Assembly (NCBI RefSeq): GCF_013266695.1
Contig: NZ_JABRXF010000002.1
Coordinates: forward strand, 992,001-1,056,000
Source: Hongsoonwoonella zoysiae
Lineage (GTDB): Bacteria; Pseudomonadota; Alphaproteobacteria; Rhizobiales; Stappiaceae
Length of the DNA stretch: 64,000 bases
Reading direction: 5' to 3'
The position numbers and the translations under genes were made by a program. The notes under the pieces were generated by a model, which saw only the letters and a program-made list of their open reading frames with translations, was not told where the DNA came from and did no database searches. Positions 8,013 to 17,568 of this stretch are shown here, piece by piece; position 1 is the stretch's first letter; each line of letters opens with the position of its first letter.

Positions 8013-9491
8013 CTACGACGCCCACCATTCCTGCGGCTGGAAGCGGCCTGCCGCATCCTCGATCACCTGGCCGAGCTGGAACAGCGTTTCCTCCTCGAAG
8101 GGCTTGCCAATCAGTTGAAGCCCCAGCGGCAGCCCGGTTTCGGAGAGGCCGGCGGGCACCGAAATTCCTGGCAGGCCCGCCATGTTCACCGTCACCGTGA
8201 AGACGTCGTTGAGGTACATGGTTACCGGATCGGTGATCTCGCCCGGTGCAAACGCTGCGTCAGGTGTCGTCGGCGTCAGGATCGCATCGACCCCGCTTTC
8301 CCAGGCCAGGTCGAAGTCGCGCTTGATCAACGTGCGCACTTTTTGCGCCTTCAGATAATAGGCGTCATAATAGCCTGCCGACAGCACATAAGTGCCGATC
8401 AGCACGCGGCGCTTGACCTCGTCGCCGAAGCCGGCGGCACGCGTGTTTTCGTACATGTCTATGATATCCTTGCCGGATTCGCGCAGGCCGTAGCGCACGC
8501 CGTCATAGCGGGCAAGGTTGGAGGAGGCCTCCGCCGGCGCCACGATATAGTAGGCCGGAAGGGCGTATTTCGTGTGCGGCAGCGAAAGATCGACGATCTC
8601 GGCGCCTGCGTCCTTCAGCCACTCGATGCCGCGCTGCCAAAGCTCGTCCACCGCCCCCGGCATGCCCTCGACGCGGTATTCCGCCGGGATGCCGATCTTG
8701 AGGCCCTTGACCGAACGGCCAATGGCGTCTTCATAGTTCGGCACCGGCCGGTCGACGCTGGTTGTATCCTTCGGATCGACGGAAGCCATTGATTTCAAGA
8801 GGATAGCACTGTCGCGCACCGTGTGGGCGATCGGCCCCGCCTGGTCGAGCGAGGAGGCAAACGCAACAGTTCCCCAACGTGAGCAACGACCGTAGGTCGG
8901 CTTGATGCCAACCGTTCCGGTGAACGCCGCTGGCTGGCGGATCGAGCCGCCGGTGTCGGTCGCGGTCGCGCCCATGCACAACCTTGCCGCAACGGCAGCA
9001 GCGGATCCACCGGAGGAACCGCCCGGCACCAGCGCCTGGTTGGAGCGTTCTTTCCGCCACGGGTTGACGACCGGACCGTAGTAGGACGTCTCGTTAGACG
9101 AGCCCATGGCGAATTCGTCCATGTTGAGCTTGCCGAGCATCACCGCGCCGTCGGCCCACAGGTTCGCGGTCACGGTGGATTCATAGCGCGGCTTAAATCC
9201 GTCAAGGATATGGCTGCAAGCCTGGGTGTGGACGCCTTCGGTCGCGAAAAGGTCCTTGATGCCGAGCGGGATGCCTTCCAGGTCCCCGCCCTCGCCTTTC
9301 GCCAGCCGCTCGTCCGAGGCCTTCGCCATCTCCCGCGCCTTTTCCGGCGTCACCTTGATATAGGCGTTCAGGTGCGGGTTCACGGTCTCGATGGCATCGA
9401 GAAATGCCCCGGTCAATTCACTGGAGGATATCTCGCGGGCCTTCAGCTTCTCGCGGGCCTCGGCGATGGTCAGGCGGGTAAGGTCGGTCAT
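8013..9491 (-). CDS. gatA: Aspartyl/glutamyl-tRNA(Asn/Gln) amidotransferase subunit A
   Basis: The 492-residue amidase-signature protein contains the complete Ser-cisSer-Lys triad: Lys79 in GIPLGIKD, Ser159 in PGGSSGGS, and nucleophile Ser183 in [12 protein letters not shown]. GatA hydrolyses glutamine and channels ammonia to GatB, which converts misacylated Glu-tRNA(Gln) or Asp-tRNA(Asn) to the correct amide form. It follows gatC by 59 bases on the same strand, the usual gatCA pair; gatB is not in the window. The conserved [22 protein letters not shown] stretch confirms GatA rather than a generic amidase. Confidence 0.97.
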   Translation of the reverse strand: MTDLTRLTIAEAREKLKAREISSSELTGAFLDAIETVNPHLNAYIKVTPEKAREMAKASDERLAKGEGGDLEGIPLGIKDLFATEGVHTQACSHILDGFKPRYESTVTANLWADGAVMLGKLNMDEFAMGSSNETSYYGPVVNPWRKERSNQALVPGGSSGGSAAAVAARLCMGATATDTGGSIRQPAAFTGTVGIKPTYGRCSRWGTVAFASSLDQAGPIAHTVRDSAILLKSMASVDPKDTTSVDRPVPNYEDAIGRSVKGLKIGIPAEYRVEGMPGAVDELWQRGIEWLKDAGAEIVDLSLPHTKYALPAYYIVAPAEASSNLARYDGVRYGLRESGKDIIDMYENTRAAGFGDEVKRRVLIGTYVLSAGYYDAYYLKAQKVRTLIKRDFDLAWESGVDAILTPTTPDAAFAPGEITDPVTMYLNDVFTVTVNMAGLPGISVPAGLSETGLPLGLQLIGKPFEEETLFQLGQVIEDAAGRFQPQEWWAS

Positions 9492-9550
9492 GGCGGAATT
9501 TCTATGCTCGATCAGGTATTTGGGAGGGCGGCAGCGGGCTCAAGCGCCGG

Positions 9551-9838
9551 TCATTCGACCACCTTTGGAACGACGAAGAAATTGTCTTCCGAAACAGGGG
9601 CATTGGCTACGATATCCTCGGCCTTACTCCCGTCCGTCACCTCGTCCCGGCGCTTCTTCATCGTCTGCTCGACAACCGAGGTCATCGGCTCCACACCTGA
9701 AATATCCACCTCGCCGAGTTGCTCGACGAACTGCAGGATGCCGTTCAATTCGCCGGTCATGCGCTCCGCTTCCTGATCGCTGACCTTGATGCGCGCAAGC
9801 CGCGCGACACGCTTCACCGTGTCGATGTCGACGGACAT
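9551..9838 (-). CDS. gatC: Aspartyl/glutamyl-tRNA amidotransferase subunit C
   Basis: The 95-residue protein has the standard GatC layout: an N-terminal helix ([20 protein letters not shown]), a second helix ending [12 protein letters not shown], the [20 protein letters not shown] segment that wraps around GatA, and the C-terminal FFVVPKVVE. GatC acts as a chaperone-like clamp between GatA and GatB. It is the first gene of the gatCA pair, read leftward, and its promoter must lie in 9839-9990, where a decayed YHS-domain fragment begins on the other strand. Confidence 0.95.
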   Translation of the reverse strand: MSVDIDTVKRVARLARIKVSDQEAERMTGELNGILQFVEQLGEVDISGVEPMTSVVEQTMKKRRDEVTDGSKAEDIVANAPVSEDNFFVVPKVVE

Positions 9839-9987
9839 GGTCCACTCCGGTTCGTTTTGCGGGCACTTCGCCCGGTGAGGATTCGAATTCCCACGGGCTA
9901 TATCACCGGCCTTTCGCCTGCGGCAAGCGAAACACCCCGAAACACCGCGCCGACTGGCCGAATATCCCTTCTTGCGATGGCCTGACC

Positions 9988-10191
9988 GTGAACGCGAGCA
10001 AGCCCTTGAAGGTGCCGATTATTCCTGAAGCCTGGAAAATCGTTGGCGGAAAGCTTTACCTGAACAACAATCGCAACGTTCACAAGCGGTTCGAGCAGAA
10101 TTACGCCGAGATCATCCACGGCGCCGACCTCAACGGGGAAATCATCAGGCCCACGCCGAAGAACAAATTCAAGAAACCGATCATCCGGTGA
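9988..10191 (+). pseudogene. C-terminal remnant of a YHS-domain protein
   Basis: A 67-residue frame from a GTG includes PEAWKIVGGKLYLNNNRNVHKRFEQN, which closely resembles the end of YHS-domain proteins (D-P-E-A-W-x-I-V-x-G-K-L-Y-L-N-x-N). Full proteins are about 150 residues with the YHS core upstream; here the upstream 150 bases run into the gatC promoter and show no YHS core. The open frame continues upstream of the GTG without an obvious start. The tail after the motif is unusual and basic. I read it as a truncated gene copy, although a short expressed peptide cannot be excluded. Confidence 0.5.
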
Positions 10192-10261
10192 ACATTCGAG
10201 CTACAGGAGAAAAGCCCGATTTACCGGAGCCCAGCCTTAAAAACCCAAGCCTTTTCGGGCA

Positions 10262-10969
10262 TCACGTCTCGATCCAGCCGCCTGACTCCATGGACGCCAC
10301 CCTGAAAGCATCTCCGCCCATTTCTTCCACGAATTTTTCGGTGTTCTGGTCGAGAATTGGAAACGTTCCGTAGTGGCATGGCACCACCACGTCGAAGTTG
10401 AAATACCGCTTGCAGGCCAACGCCGCTGTCCTGGCCCCCATCGTGAAACGGTCGCCGATCGGGACGATGCCGACTTTCGGCTCGTAAAGCTCGTTTATGA
10501 GCGCCATGTCGCCGAAAATATCCGTATCACCCATGTGGTAAATGGGCGGTTCGTTCTTCGGCTGGACGATGATCCCGTTCGGATTGCCGAGGTAAACGGG
10601 CGGCCAGCCGCCGGAAAGGCTTGAAGAGCTGTGGTGCGCCTGGGTCAAGGACACCGAAAACGGGCCGACATCCACGGTACCGCCGCACCCCATCGGATTG
10701 ATATTCTCGATCCCCTGCGATTGTGCCCACATTGCGATCTCGAAATTCGACGTAATTTGCGCGCCAGACTGCCTGGCAACATCGACCGCATCACCGATGT
10801 GATCGTCATGCCCATGCGTAAGTAAAATATGCGTAACGCCCTTTGCCACTTCCTCGACGCTCAGGGAAGACGGAAAACTTGGGTTTCCGGTTAGAAACGG
10901 GTCAAACAGAAGCGTTGCGCCGGAAATTTCCACTCGAAATGCCGAATGTCCGTACCAGATGATCTTCAT
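10262..10969 (-). CDS. UPF0173-type metal-dependent hydrolase (metallo-beta-lactamase fold)
   Basis: The ATG at 10969 has a GGGAGTGGG ribosome-binding site and yields 235 residues, the usual length for UPF0173 proteins. The N-terminus MKIIWYGHSAFRVE is characteristic, and the metal site motif THGHDDHIGD (H-x-H-x-D-H) is present near residue 55. Further ligands lie in YHMGDTDIFGDM and in the CHYGTFPILDQ segment. Members are putative zinc-dependent hydrolases with no firmly assigned substrate. It is divergent from ruvX with about 130 bases between the two starts, which must hold both promoters. Confidence 0.88.
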   Translation of the reverse strand: MKIIWYGHSAFRVEISGATLLFDPFLTGNPSFPSSLSVEEVAKGVTHILLTHGHDDHIGDAVDVARQSGAQITSNFEIAMWAQSQGIENINPMGCGGTVDVGPFSVSLTQAHHSSSSLSGGWPPVYLGNPNGIIVQPKNEPPIYHMGDTDIFGDMALINELYEPKVGIVPIGDRFTMGARTAALACKRYFNFDVVVPCHYGTFPILDQNTEKFVEEMGGDAFRVASMESGGWIET

Positions 10970-11102
10970 TTCGGCCCACTCCCTTTGCAATCAATGCGCC
11001 AGTGTAACGCGGGTAATGCAGCAGAAAAACCGTAACTGCAGGTAAATACCGCAGATTTTCAAACAATAGCGAGCCGAACCGATTCATGCTAAAGCCCGCC
11101 GC

Positions 11103-11600
11103 ATGCCAACCGACCCCGCCGTTACCCATGAAGAATTTGCCGGCCTCATTCCGCCTGACAAGCGGTTGATCGGCCTTGATCTCGGAACAAAAACGATCGG
11201 ACTCGCCCTTTCCGATCTGGGCCTGTCGATCGCCTCTCCCCTTGAGACGATCCGCCGCAAGAAATTTGGCGTCGATGCGGCAAGGCTCCTTGAATTGTGC
11301 AAGGCGCATGACGTTGCCGGGCTCGTCATCGGCCTGCCGCTCAACATGGACGGCAGCGAAGGCCCACGCGTACAGGCGACGCGCGCATTCGCGCGCAATC
11401 TTTCCGCCCTCACCGACCTCCCGATGACATATTGGGACGAACGGTTGTCGACGGTGGCCGTGACACGAACGCTGATCGATGCCGACCGTTCGCGGGCACG
11501 GCGCGCGGAACTCGTCGACAAGATGGCGGCAGCCTACATCCTGCAAGGACTGCTCGACCGTCTCGGGTTCCTCGCGCATTCCGGCGGGAGAGACGACTGA
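11103..11600 (+). CDS. ruvX: Putative pre-16S rRNA nuclease / Holliday-junction resolvase-like YqgF
   Basis: The 165-residue protein has the RNase H-like YqgF fold. The first catalytic Asp lies in [17 protein letters not shown], the acidic strand in [16 protein letters not shown], and the third motif in [11 protein letters not shown]. The C-terminal [14 protein letters not shown] is typical. The E. coli homologue processes the 5' end of 16S rRNA; a recombination role has also been proposed. The next gene, an AEC transporter, starts three bases after the stop, so the two are probably co-transcribed. Confidence 0.93.
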   Translation: MPTDPAVTHEEFAGLIPPDKRLIGLDLGTKTIGLALSDLGLSIASPLETIRRKKFGVDAARLLELCKAHDVAGLVIGLPLNMDGSEGPRVQATRAFARNLSALTDLPMTYWDERLSTVAVTRTLIDADRSRARRAELVDKMAAAYILQGLLDRLGFLAHSGGRDD

Positions 11601-11603
11601 GCG

Positions 11604-12530
11604 ATGATGGTGATCGTCAACGCGCTCCTGCCGGTTCTCATGGTAATCGCCGCCGGAACCGTCGTGGCGCGCCTCGGCATCATCACGGGCGATCAATGGC
11701 GCGGCCTTGAAAAAATCGCCTATTTCGTCCTGTTTCCGGCGATCATCATCCACACGGTCGCAAAGACGGATTTTTCCACACTTCCCGCGTTCGCCATGGC
11801 GGCGACGCTGCTTGGATCGATCCTTATCACCGCGACGATCGCGCTGATACTGCGTCCTGTTCTGGAACGAAAATTCAAGGTCGACGGCCCGCGTTTCACC
11901 TCCGTATTTCAAGGCGCGATCCGCTGGAACACCTTCATCGGCCTGGCGCTTGCCGACGAAATCATGGGGCCTCAGGGCGTTGCCCTGCTCGCGGTTGCAA
12001 TCGTCGCGATGATACCGGTGCTCAACATCACCTGCGTTATCGTGCTGTCGCGATATGCGCATGGATCGAGCCCGAGCCCGGTAAAAATCGCGGGCGATCT
12101 CATCCGCAACCCCTTCATCTGGTCCACCGCACTCGGACTTTTTTTGAACCTTACCGGCCTTCCCTTGCCGGAATTCGCGATGACGACGCTAAAGATCCTT
12201 GGCAGCGCGGCACTGCCGATCGGCATCGTGTGCGTCGGCGCAGGTCTGAATCTCGCAGCACTTCGCCGGCCCGGCCCAGCGCTTGCGAGCTCGGCCATAT
12301 TGAAGCTGGCCGTCATGCCGCTCGTCGCCTTCACGCTCTCATCGCTCGCCGGGCTTCAGGACGCGGCATACCTTGTCGTGATGATCGCCATGTCGGTGCC
12401 CGCTGCAAGCGGCTCCTACCTGCTTGCCCGGCAGATGGGAGGCGACGCCAGCCTCATGGCGGAAATCCTGACGTTCGAGACGCTGCTTGCAGGCATCACC
12501 ATGCCGATTGTGCTGCTGATCGCCACCTGA
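11604..12530 (+). CDS. AEC-family (auxin efflux carrier-like) transporter
   Basis: The 308-residue integral membrane protein shows about ten hydrophobic segments in two sets of five, beginning VIVNALLPVLMVIAAGTVVARLG. The ENFAD-like start and the central LPEFAMTTLKILGSAALPIGIVCVGAGL segment, with its breaker glycines and prolines, are typical of the AEC/PIN-like family. These carriers export or import small organic acids such as malate or malonate; the substrate here is unknown. It lies three bases after ruvX and converges on the AidB-like gene, whose stop is only two bases beyond. Confidence 0.88.
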   Translation: MMVIVNALLPVLMVIAAGTVVARLGIITGDQWRGLEKIAYFVLFPAIIIHTVAKTDFSTLPAFAMAATLLGSILITATIALILRPVLERKFKVDGPRFTSVFQGAIRWNTFIGLALADEIMGPQGVALLAVAIVAMIPVLNITCVIVLSRYAHGSSPSPVKIAGDLIRNPFIWSTALGLFLNLTGLPLPEFAMTTLKILGSAALPIGIVCVGAGLNLAALRRPGPALASSAILKLAVMPLVAFTLSSLAGLQDAAYLVVMIAMSVPAASGSYLLARQMGGDASLMAEILTFETLLAGITMPIVLLIAT

Positions 12531-12532
12531 CC

Positions 12533-14266
12533 CTATCGCTTCTGCGGATAAAGCCAGTCGACCAGCCCCTTCAAGTCGAAACGCGCATCGAGCATGCCGT
12601 ATGTCGAGCGCCACTGGCCAGCCAGCCGGCTTTCGATGAAAGCGTCTGACAAAACGGCAGGCGCCACCTCTCGCAGTGCCGCCGCTGCGCCTGTCAGCGC
12701 CAGTTGCTCCGTCAGGATGCGCGACGATCCCGGATCGTCGACACAGGCCTTGGCGGCCGCGCGCAGAACGTTGATCGATACCGGACCGGTTGCGCCAAGC
12801 GTCTTTTCGATTTCCTCCAGAACAAGATCCAGAGTTTCCGCCTCGCGCCCCAGAGCACGCACGACGTCGAGTGCCATGACATTGCCGGAGCCCTCCCAGA
12901 TCGCATTGACCGGCGCCTCGCGATAAAGCCTGGCGAGATCGAAATCCTCCGTGTATCCGTTACCTCCAAGACATTCCATCGCCTCGTAAATCAGTGACGG
13001 CGCAATCTTGCAGACCCAGTATTTCACCGCGGGCGTCATGAGCCGCAAATAGGCGGCATCGGGCTCGCTTTCAGCAGCGCGATCCATCGCCCGCGCGAGG
13101 CGGACGACAAGCGCGGTCGCCGCCGCCACATCTAGGCTCATGTCGCCGATAACCCGCAGCATCAGCGGCTGATCGATCAGAGCTCCGCCGAAGGCCACTC
13201 TTTCACGCACATGATGGACAGCGCGCGCGGCCGCGGCACGCATGAGACCGGCAGATCCCACCGCGCAATCGATCCGGGTGGGCGTGATCATATCGATGAC
13301 CGTACGAATGCCCGCCCCTTCCGGCCCGATACGCTGGGCGTAAGCATGCTCGAATTCGACCTCCGAAGAGGCGTTGGAATGATTGCCGAGCTTGTTCTTC
13401 AGCCTTCGAACGCGGATTTCATTGACTGTGCCGTCAGGCCTGAAGCGCGGCAGAAGGAAGGCCGTCGGCCCTTCCGCCGTTTTGGCAAGCACGACGAACG
13501 CATCCGACATGGGGGCAGAAAAGAACCATTTGTGGCCGGTCACGCGATAGCTGCCGTCTTCCACAGGCTCGGCTACCGTCGTGATGCGGCGAAGATCCGT
13601 CCCGCCCTGCTTTTCGGTAAAGCCCATACCGAGGGTGACGCCCATCTTTTCGGAAGCGGGGCGGAAGCGGTGATCGTATTTGCGGGCGCGAATGCGCGGC
13701 AGCCACTCTTGCGCAACAGTGGCTTCGTGTCTGAGGACAGCGCCAGCCGCATTCGTCATGGTGAGGGGGCAAAGGTGGCCGGCGTCAGTCTGCGTCGTTA
13801 CGTAAAACGCCGCCGCGCGGAGCGAATGGCGCCGCCCATTCCTCGTTTCGTCGTCATCCACCATCGCCATGTGCAGCCCTGCTTCGGCAGAACGGCGCAT
13901 CAATGCGTGATAGGCGGGATGAAAATCCACCGTCTCGAGACGGTTTCCATAAGCATCATGCGTGTGCAGAACCGGAGGGTGCTTGTTTGCCAGCCGGCCG
14001 AATTCCTGCGCCTCGTTCGATCCCCAGAAACGGCCAAGCGCCGAAAGCTCTCCCTCGGCTGTTTCGTCGAGCATGTTCCCAAGGGCGGCAATGAGCAGCG
14101 GATCGCCATCGAAGAGATTGTAGCCGACATAGGGGCTGGGCTGATTCGTCACCTCATGCGTGCGAAACCGTTCTCCCGCCGGCGTGGATGCGGGCATCCC
14201 GGGCTTTTCAGCCACCTCATCGCCCGGTTGCGGAGCGCTGTCGACAGCGCTGTCTCGATCGGACAT
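12533..14266 (-). CDS. AidB-like acyl-CoA dehydrogenase-fold flavoprotein
   Basis: At 577 residues this is longer than ordinary acyl-CoA dehydrogenases and matches AidB. Features include the N-terminal THEVTNQPSPYVGYNLFDGDP, the FAD-contacting MGFTEKQGGTDLRRI, YRVTGHKWFFSAPMSDAF, and the late ECLGGNGYTEDFDLARLYREAPVNAIWEGSGN. AidB belongs to the adaptive response to DNA alkylation in E. coli, binds DNA and has weak isovaleryl-CoA dehydrogenase activity. No ada or alk gene is nearby, so the induction context is unknown. It is divergent from pyrB, and a mobile inverted-repeat element lies in the shared 368-base intergenic region. Confidence 0.85.
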   Translation of the reverse strand: MSDRDSAVDSAPQPGDEVAEKPGMPASTPAGERFRTHEVTNQPSPYVGYNLFDGDPLLIAALGNMLDETAEGELSALGRFWGSNEAQEFGRLANKHPPVLHTHDAYGNRLETVDFHPAYHALMRRSAEAGLHMAMVDDDETRNGRRHSLRAAAFYVTTQTDAGHLCPLTMTNAAGAVLRHEATVAQEWLPRIRARKYDHRFRPASEKMGVTLGMGFTEKQGGTDLRRITTVAEPVEDGSYRVTGHKWFFSAPMSDAFVVLAKTAEGPTAFLLPRFRPDGTVNEIRVRRLKNKLGNHSNASSEVEFEHAYAQRIGPEGAGIRTVIDMITPTRIDCAVGSAGLMRAAAARAVHHVRERVAFGGALIDQPLMLRVIGDMSLDVAAATALVVRLARAMDRAAESEPDAAYLRLMTPAVKYWVCKIAPSLIYEAMECLGGNGYTEDFDLARLYREAPVNAIWEGSGNVMALDVVRALGREAETLDLVLEEIEKTLGATGPVSINVLRAAAKACVDDPGSSRILTEQLALTGAAAALREVAPAVLSDAFIESRLAGQWRSTYGMLDARFDLKGLVDWLYPQKR

Positions 14267-14369
14267 ATCGCCTTAAGCTCCCGACTCTTATCAATTCCTG
14301 CGAATAGCTTATCACGCCTTGCGCCGACGTCTTGCCCTATCGCCTGCAAAGGCCTAAGAGGATGGCTTA

Positions 14370-14632
14370 GGGGCTGGCCCCATAAAATTGACGGAAATGG
14401 TATGAGCCGATTTGATCGGATACGAGAAGCAAGAGCGCAGGAAACCAATCCGGTTTTCAAGGTCTTGCGACAAAGTAGCCGGCCAAATCAGCCATATCTT
14501 CCAGACACCGAAACGGCTTCGACCTGTTGCGTCGAAGCGCTTGACCGGGTAGCCGACCCGCTCCGCGCCCTTCTCCTTGCATCTCTTTGCCGTTTCAGGT
14601 GCCATTTGCATCAATTTTATGGGGCCAGACCC
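14370..14632. mobile_element. MITE-like element, copy 1 (263 bp), abutting the pyrB start codon
   Basis: The left end begins GGGGCTGGCCCCATAAAATT and the right end, read on the minus strand, begins GGGTCTGGCCCCATAAAATT. The terminal inverted repeats match at 28 of 31 positions. A TA dinucleotide flanks both ends (14368-14369 and 14633-14634), as after insertion of IS630/Tc1-mariner-type elements. There is no transposase. The internal sequence is shared with the copies at 61497-61953 and, partially, from 60923, including GAAACGGCAAAGAGATGC-like and GTCGAAGC-GTTTCGGTGTC blocks (here on the minus strand). This copy lacks the hairpin insertions of the others and seems to be the compact form. Confidence 0.8.
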
Positions 14633-14634
14633 TA

Positions 14635-15603
14635 ATGAACGCGCATGATGAACCCAAGACAGGCGGCTCCCACCCCGCCTTCCCGCGCCGGCATCTCCTC
14701 GGCATAGAAGGTCTTCAACCGCAGGAAATCCTGGGCCTTCTGGATCGCGCCGAAGAGGCGATCGAAGTCAGCCGGCAGGTGGAAAAGAAAAAGGCGGTGC
14801 TGCGAGGGCGCACCCAGATCAACCTTTTCTTCGAAGCTTCCACGAGAACGCAATCTTCCTTCGAGATCGCGGGCAAGCGGCTCGGCGCCGACGTCATGAA
14901 CATGTCGGTCTCCTCCTCCTCGGTGAAGAAGGGGGAAACGCTGATCGACACGGCGGCAACGCTCAACGCCATGCATCCGGACATCCTGGTCGTGCGCCAC
15001 CACGCCGCCGGCGCGGTGGAGCTTCTGGCCAACAAGATCGACTGTTCCGTCATCAACGCCGGCGACGGCCCGCACGAACACCCGACCCAGGCCTTGCTCG
15101 ACGCGCTGACCATGCGCCGCCACAAAGGCAGGATCGCGCGTCTCGTCGTCGCAATTTGCGGCGATATCCTGCATTCGCGGGTTGCCCGGTCCAATATCAT
15201 CCTGTTGAACGCGCTTGGCGCCAGGGTCAAGGTTATCGCCCCCTCGACGCTCCTGCCCACTGGGATAGAAAAGATGGGCGTGGAAGTGCATTCCTCCATG
15301 AAGGAAGGGTTGAAGGACGTCGATATCGTCATGATGCTGCGCCTGCAACGCGAACGCATGGCGGGCTCCTTTGTACCGTCCGTGCGCGAATATTTCCGCT
15401 ACTGGGGGCTCGACCGCGAAAAGCTCAGCTATGCCAGGCCCGACGCGCTCGTCATGCATCCCGGCCCCATGAACCGGGGCGTGGAAATCGACCCGGAAAT
15501 CGCCGACGGTCCTCAAAGCCTCATTCGCGAGCAGGTGGAGATGGGCGTTGCCGTGCGCATGGCGGTGCTTGAAGCGCTATCCGAACATCTGCCGAACAAG
15601 TGA
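14635..15603 (+). CDS. pyrB: Aspartate carbamoyltransferase catalytic subunit
   Basis: The 322-residue enzyme makes N-carbamoyl-L-aspartate from carbamoyl phosphate and aspartate, the committed step of pyrimidine synthesis. The carbamoyl-phosphate loop is [13 protein letters not shown] (STRT at 69-72). The phosphate-binding [12 protein letters not shown] and aspartate-side LRLQRERM loops are also present. The ATG used here lies directly after the MITE's TA flank; the frame stays open upstream through the element's right end, with a possible GTG at 14599 and TTG at 14587. GGGG at 14621-14624 is the only Shine-Dalgarno-like string. The promoter must therefore lie in or beyond the element. pyrC' follows 16 bases downstream. 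Confidence 0.96.
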   Translation: MNAHDEPKTGGSHPAFPRRHLLGIEGLQPQEILGLLDRAEEAIEVSRQVEKKKAVLRGRTQINLFFEASTRTQSSFEIAGKRLGADVMNMSVSSSSVKKGETLIDTAATLNAMHPDILVVRHHAAGAVELLANKIDCSVINAGDGPHEHPTQALLDALTMRRHKGRIARLVVAICGDILHSRVARSNIILLNALGARVKVIAPSTLLPTGIEKMGVEVHSSMKEGLKDVDIVMMLRLQRERMAGSFVPSVREYFRYWGLDREKLSYARPDALVMHPGPMNRGVEIDPEIADGPQSLIREQVEMGVAVRMAVLEALSEHLPNK

Positions 15604-15619
15604 GGACGGGGCGAAGATA

Positions 15620-16921
15620 ATGGCGGAAAGCGAAAGGCCACTCGCACTGATCAATGCCCGCGTCGTCGATCCTTCCCGCAATCTGGACGAGGCGGGATCG
15701 GTTTTCGTTGCCGAGGGCAGGATACTGGCGTCCGGGCCGGAGACGATATCCCAAACGCCGCCGGACGGCGCCGAGATCGTCGATGTGCAAGGCGCGGTCG
15801 TTTCGCCCGGCCTTGTCGACATGTGCGTAGGCGTCGGAGAACCGGGGGCGGAACACCGCGAAACGCTTGCAAGCGCCAGCGAAGCGGCAGCGGCGGGCGG
15901 GGTGACCACCATCGTCACCTTGCCTGAAACCAACCCGGTGATCGACGACCCGGCCCTTGTGGACTTTCTCCTGCGCCGGGCTCGCGATACAGCACTTGTA
16001 AACGTCCGCCCCATGGCGGCCCTTACCAAGGGCCTGCAAGGCGAGGAGATGAGCGAAATCGGCCTGCTCGGCGAAGCGGGCGCCGTCGCCTTCACCAACG
16101 GCCACCGGTCGATCGCCAGTTCGCGAACGATGCGCCGCTTACTCACATACGCCCGCGATTTCGGCGCCCTCGTCATCCATCACACCGAGGATCCGGACCT
16201 TGCAGCCAACGGCGTGATGAACGAAGGCCTGAACGCGAGCTGGAAAGGGCTTTCCGGGTCGCCGCGCGAGGCGGAGTTCATCATGCTGGAGCGAGACCTC
16301 AGGCTCGTTGCGCTGACAAGGGGCAGGTATCACGCCCAGATGATTTCCTGCGGCGAAAGTGCCGACGCGATCCGAAGGGCGAAGCGTTCCGGCCTCGATA
16401 TTACGGCGGCGGTTTCGATCAACCACCTGACGCTCAACGAAAACGACATCGGCCCCTATCGCACCTTCTTCAAGATGGCGCCGCCACTCAGGGAAGAGGA
16501 CGACAGGCAGGAGATGATTGCCGGCCTCGCCGACGGTACGATCGACATCGTCGTCTCCAACCACGACCCGCAGGATGTAGAGACGAAGCGGCATCCTTTC
16601 GCGGAAGCCGAGGACGGAGCGATCGGGCTGGAGACGCTGCTTGCGGCAGGCCTCCGGCTTGTCCACAACGATGATGTGCCTTTAATGAAGTTGCTGGCCG
16701 CCATGACGTGCAACCCGGCAAAGCGGCTCGGGATCGATGCGGGAACGCTTAAGCCCGGCACTCCCGCCGATATTGCCGTTTTCGACCCCGACCGGCCGTG
16801 GATTCTCGACAAGGCGAAAATCCATTCGAAATCCAAGAACACGCCCTTCGAGGATGCCCGTTTTTCCGGCCGCGTGCTCAGGACGATTGTTGCAGGGCGC
16901 ACCGTCTACAATTACGCTTGA
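15620..16921 (+). CDS. pyrC: Dihydroorotase-like PyrC', probably non-catalytic
   Basis: The 433-residue protein has the type I dihydroorotase fold and sits directly after pyrB. The usual metal-binding start D-M-H-V-H-L-R-E-P-G reads [10 protein letters not shown] at 67-76, so both histidines and the substrate arginine are gone. The late T-D-H-A-P-H motif reads SNHDPQD (313-319), lacking the catalytic Asp, and the H-V-S histidine segment reads HAQMIS. A functional enzyme is therefore unlikely. In Pseudomonas and related bacteria an inactive PyrC' is a structural partner of aspartate carbamoyltransferase; the same role is inferred here. An active dihydroorotase must be encoded elsewhere. Confidence 0.85.
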   Translation: MAESERPLALINARVVDPSRNLDEAGSVFVAEGRILASGPETISQTPPDGAEIVDVQGAVVSPGLVDMCVGVGEPGAEHRETLASASEAAAAGGVTTIVTLPETNPVIDDPALVDFLLRRARDTALVNVRPMAALTKGLQGEEMSEIGLLGEAGAVAFTNGHRSIASSRTMRRLLTYARDFGALVIHHTEDPDLAANGVMNEGLNASWKGLSGSPREAEFIMLERDLRLVALTRGRYHAQMISCGESADAIRRAKRSGLDITAAVSINHLTLNENDIGPYRTFFKMAPPLREEDDRQEMIAGLADGTIDIVVSNHDPQDVETKRHPFAEAEDGAIGLETLLAAGLRLVHNDDVPLMKLLAAMTCNPAKRLGIDAGTLKPGTPADIAVFDPDRPWILDKAKIHSKSKNTPFEDARFSGRVLRTIVAGRTVYNYA

Positions 16922-16947
16922 AAGCGACCGCAACCGGAGGATGCAAG

Positions 16948-17568
16948 GTGCCGGATCCGATCAGCTGGGCATTTTCCTGGCCATATTTCATCGCCGCGCT
17001 CGTCTTCGGCTATCTTCTGGGCTCGATCCCTTTCGGCCTTGTGCTCACGAAACTCGCAGGGCTCGGCGATATCCGCAATATCGGCTCCGGCAATATCGGT
17101 ACGACGAACGTGTTGCGCACCGGCAACAAGGGGTTAGCCGCCCTCACCCTTCTGGGTGACATGCTGAAGGGTACCACTGCCTATCTCGTCGCCTACCGGT
17201 TTTACGGTCCCGATATGGCGGTAACCGCCGGTTTCGGCGCGTTTATTGGGCACCTTTTCCCGGTCTGGCTGAAGTTCAAGGGCGGCAAGGGGGTTGCGAC
17301 CTATCTCGGCATTCTGCTCGGCCTTCACTGGCAAGCGGCAATCGCCTTTGCTCTGATCTGGATCGCGGTTGCCGCCGTCAGCCGCTTTTCATCACTTTCC
17401 GCGCTCGCGGCGAGCCTGATCACGCCGCTACTGCTCGGGTTTTATTTCCGCGTGCCGCAGGCCTCTGAGTTGATGGCCCTGCTTTCGGTGCTTCTCTGGA
17501 TCAAACACGCGGACAACATCAAGCGGCTGCTTGCCGGCACCGAAAGCCGCATAGGCTCCAGGGGATGA
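16948..17568 (+). CDS. plsY: Acyl-phosphate:glycerol-3-phosphate acyltransferase
   Basis: The GTG at 16948 is preceded by GGAGG at a spacing of 7 bases and gives 206 residues. PlsY is an integral membrane enzyme that transfers an acyl group from acyl phosphate to glycerol 3-phosphate, the first step of phospholipid assembly. Hallmarks are the first loop GSIPFG, then [12 protein letters not shown], the [18 protein letters not shown] motif and a C-terminal [15 protein letters not shown]. About six membrane segments are visible. It follows pyrC' by 26 bases and overlaps dprA by 4 bases (ATGA), so the three form one transcription unit. Confidence 0.95.
   Translation: MPDPISWAFSWPYFIAALVFGYLLGSIPFGLVLTKLAGLGDIRNIGSGNIGTTNVLRTGNKGLAALTLLGDMLKGTTAYLVAYRFYGPDMAVTAGFGAFIGHLFPVWLKFKGGKGVATYLGILLGLHWQAAIAFALIWIAVAAVSRFSSLSALAASLITPLLLGFYFRVPQASELMALLSVLLWIKHADNIKRLLAGTESRIGSRG

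Noticed and set aside
10902-12062. A 386-codon minus-strand open frame across the metallo-hydrolase start, ruvX and part of the AEC gene
   Set aside because: It covers three real genes or their promoters on the other strand or frame and its translation is a charged, repeat-like shadow.
13211-14635. A 474-codon plus-strand open frame opposite the AidB-like gene and running through the element
   Set aside because: It is a shadow of the AidB-like gene and ends inside the mobile element.
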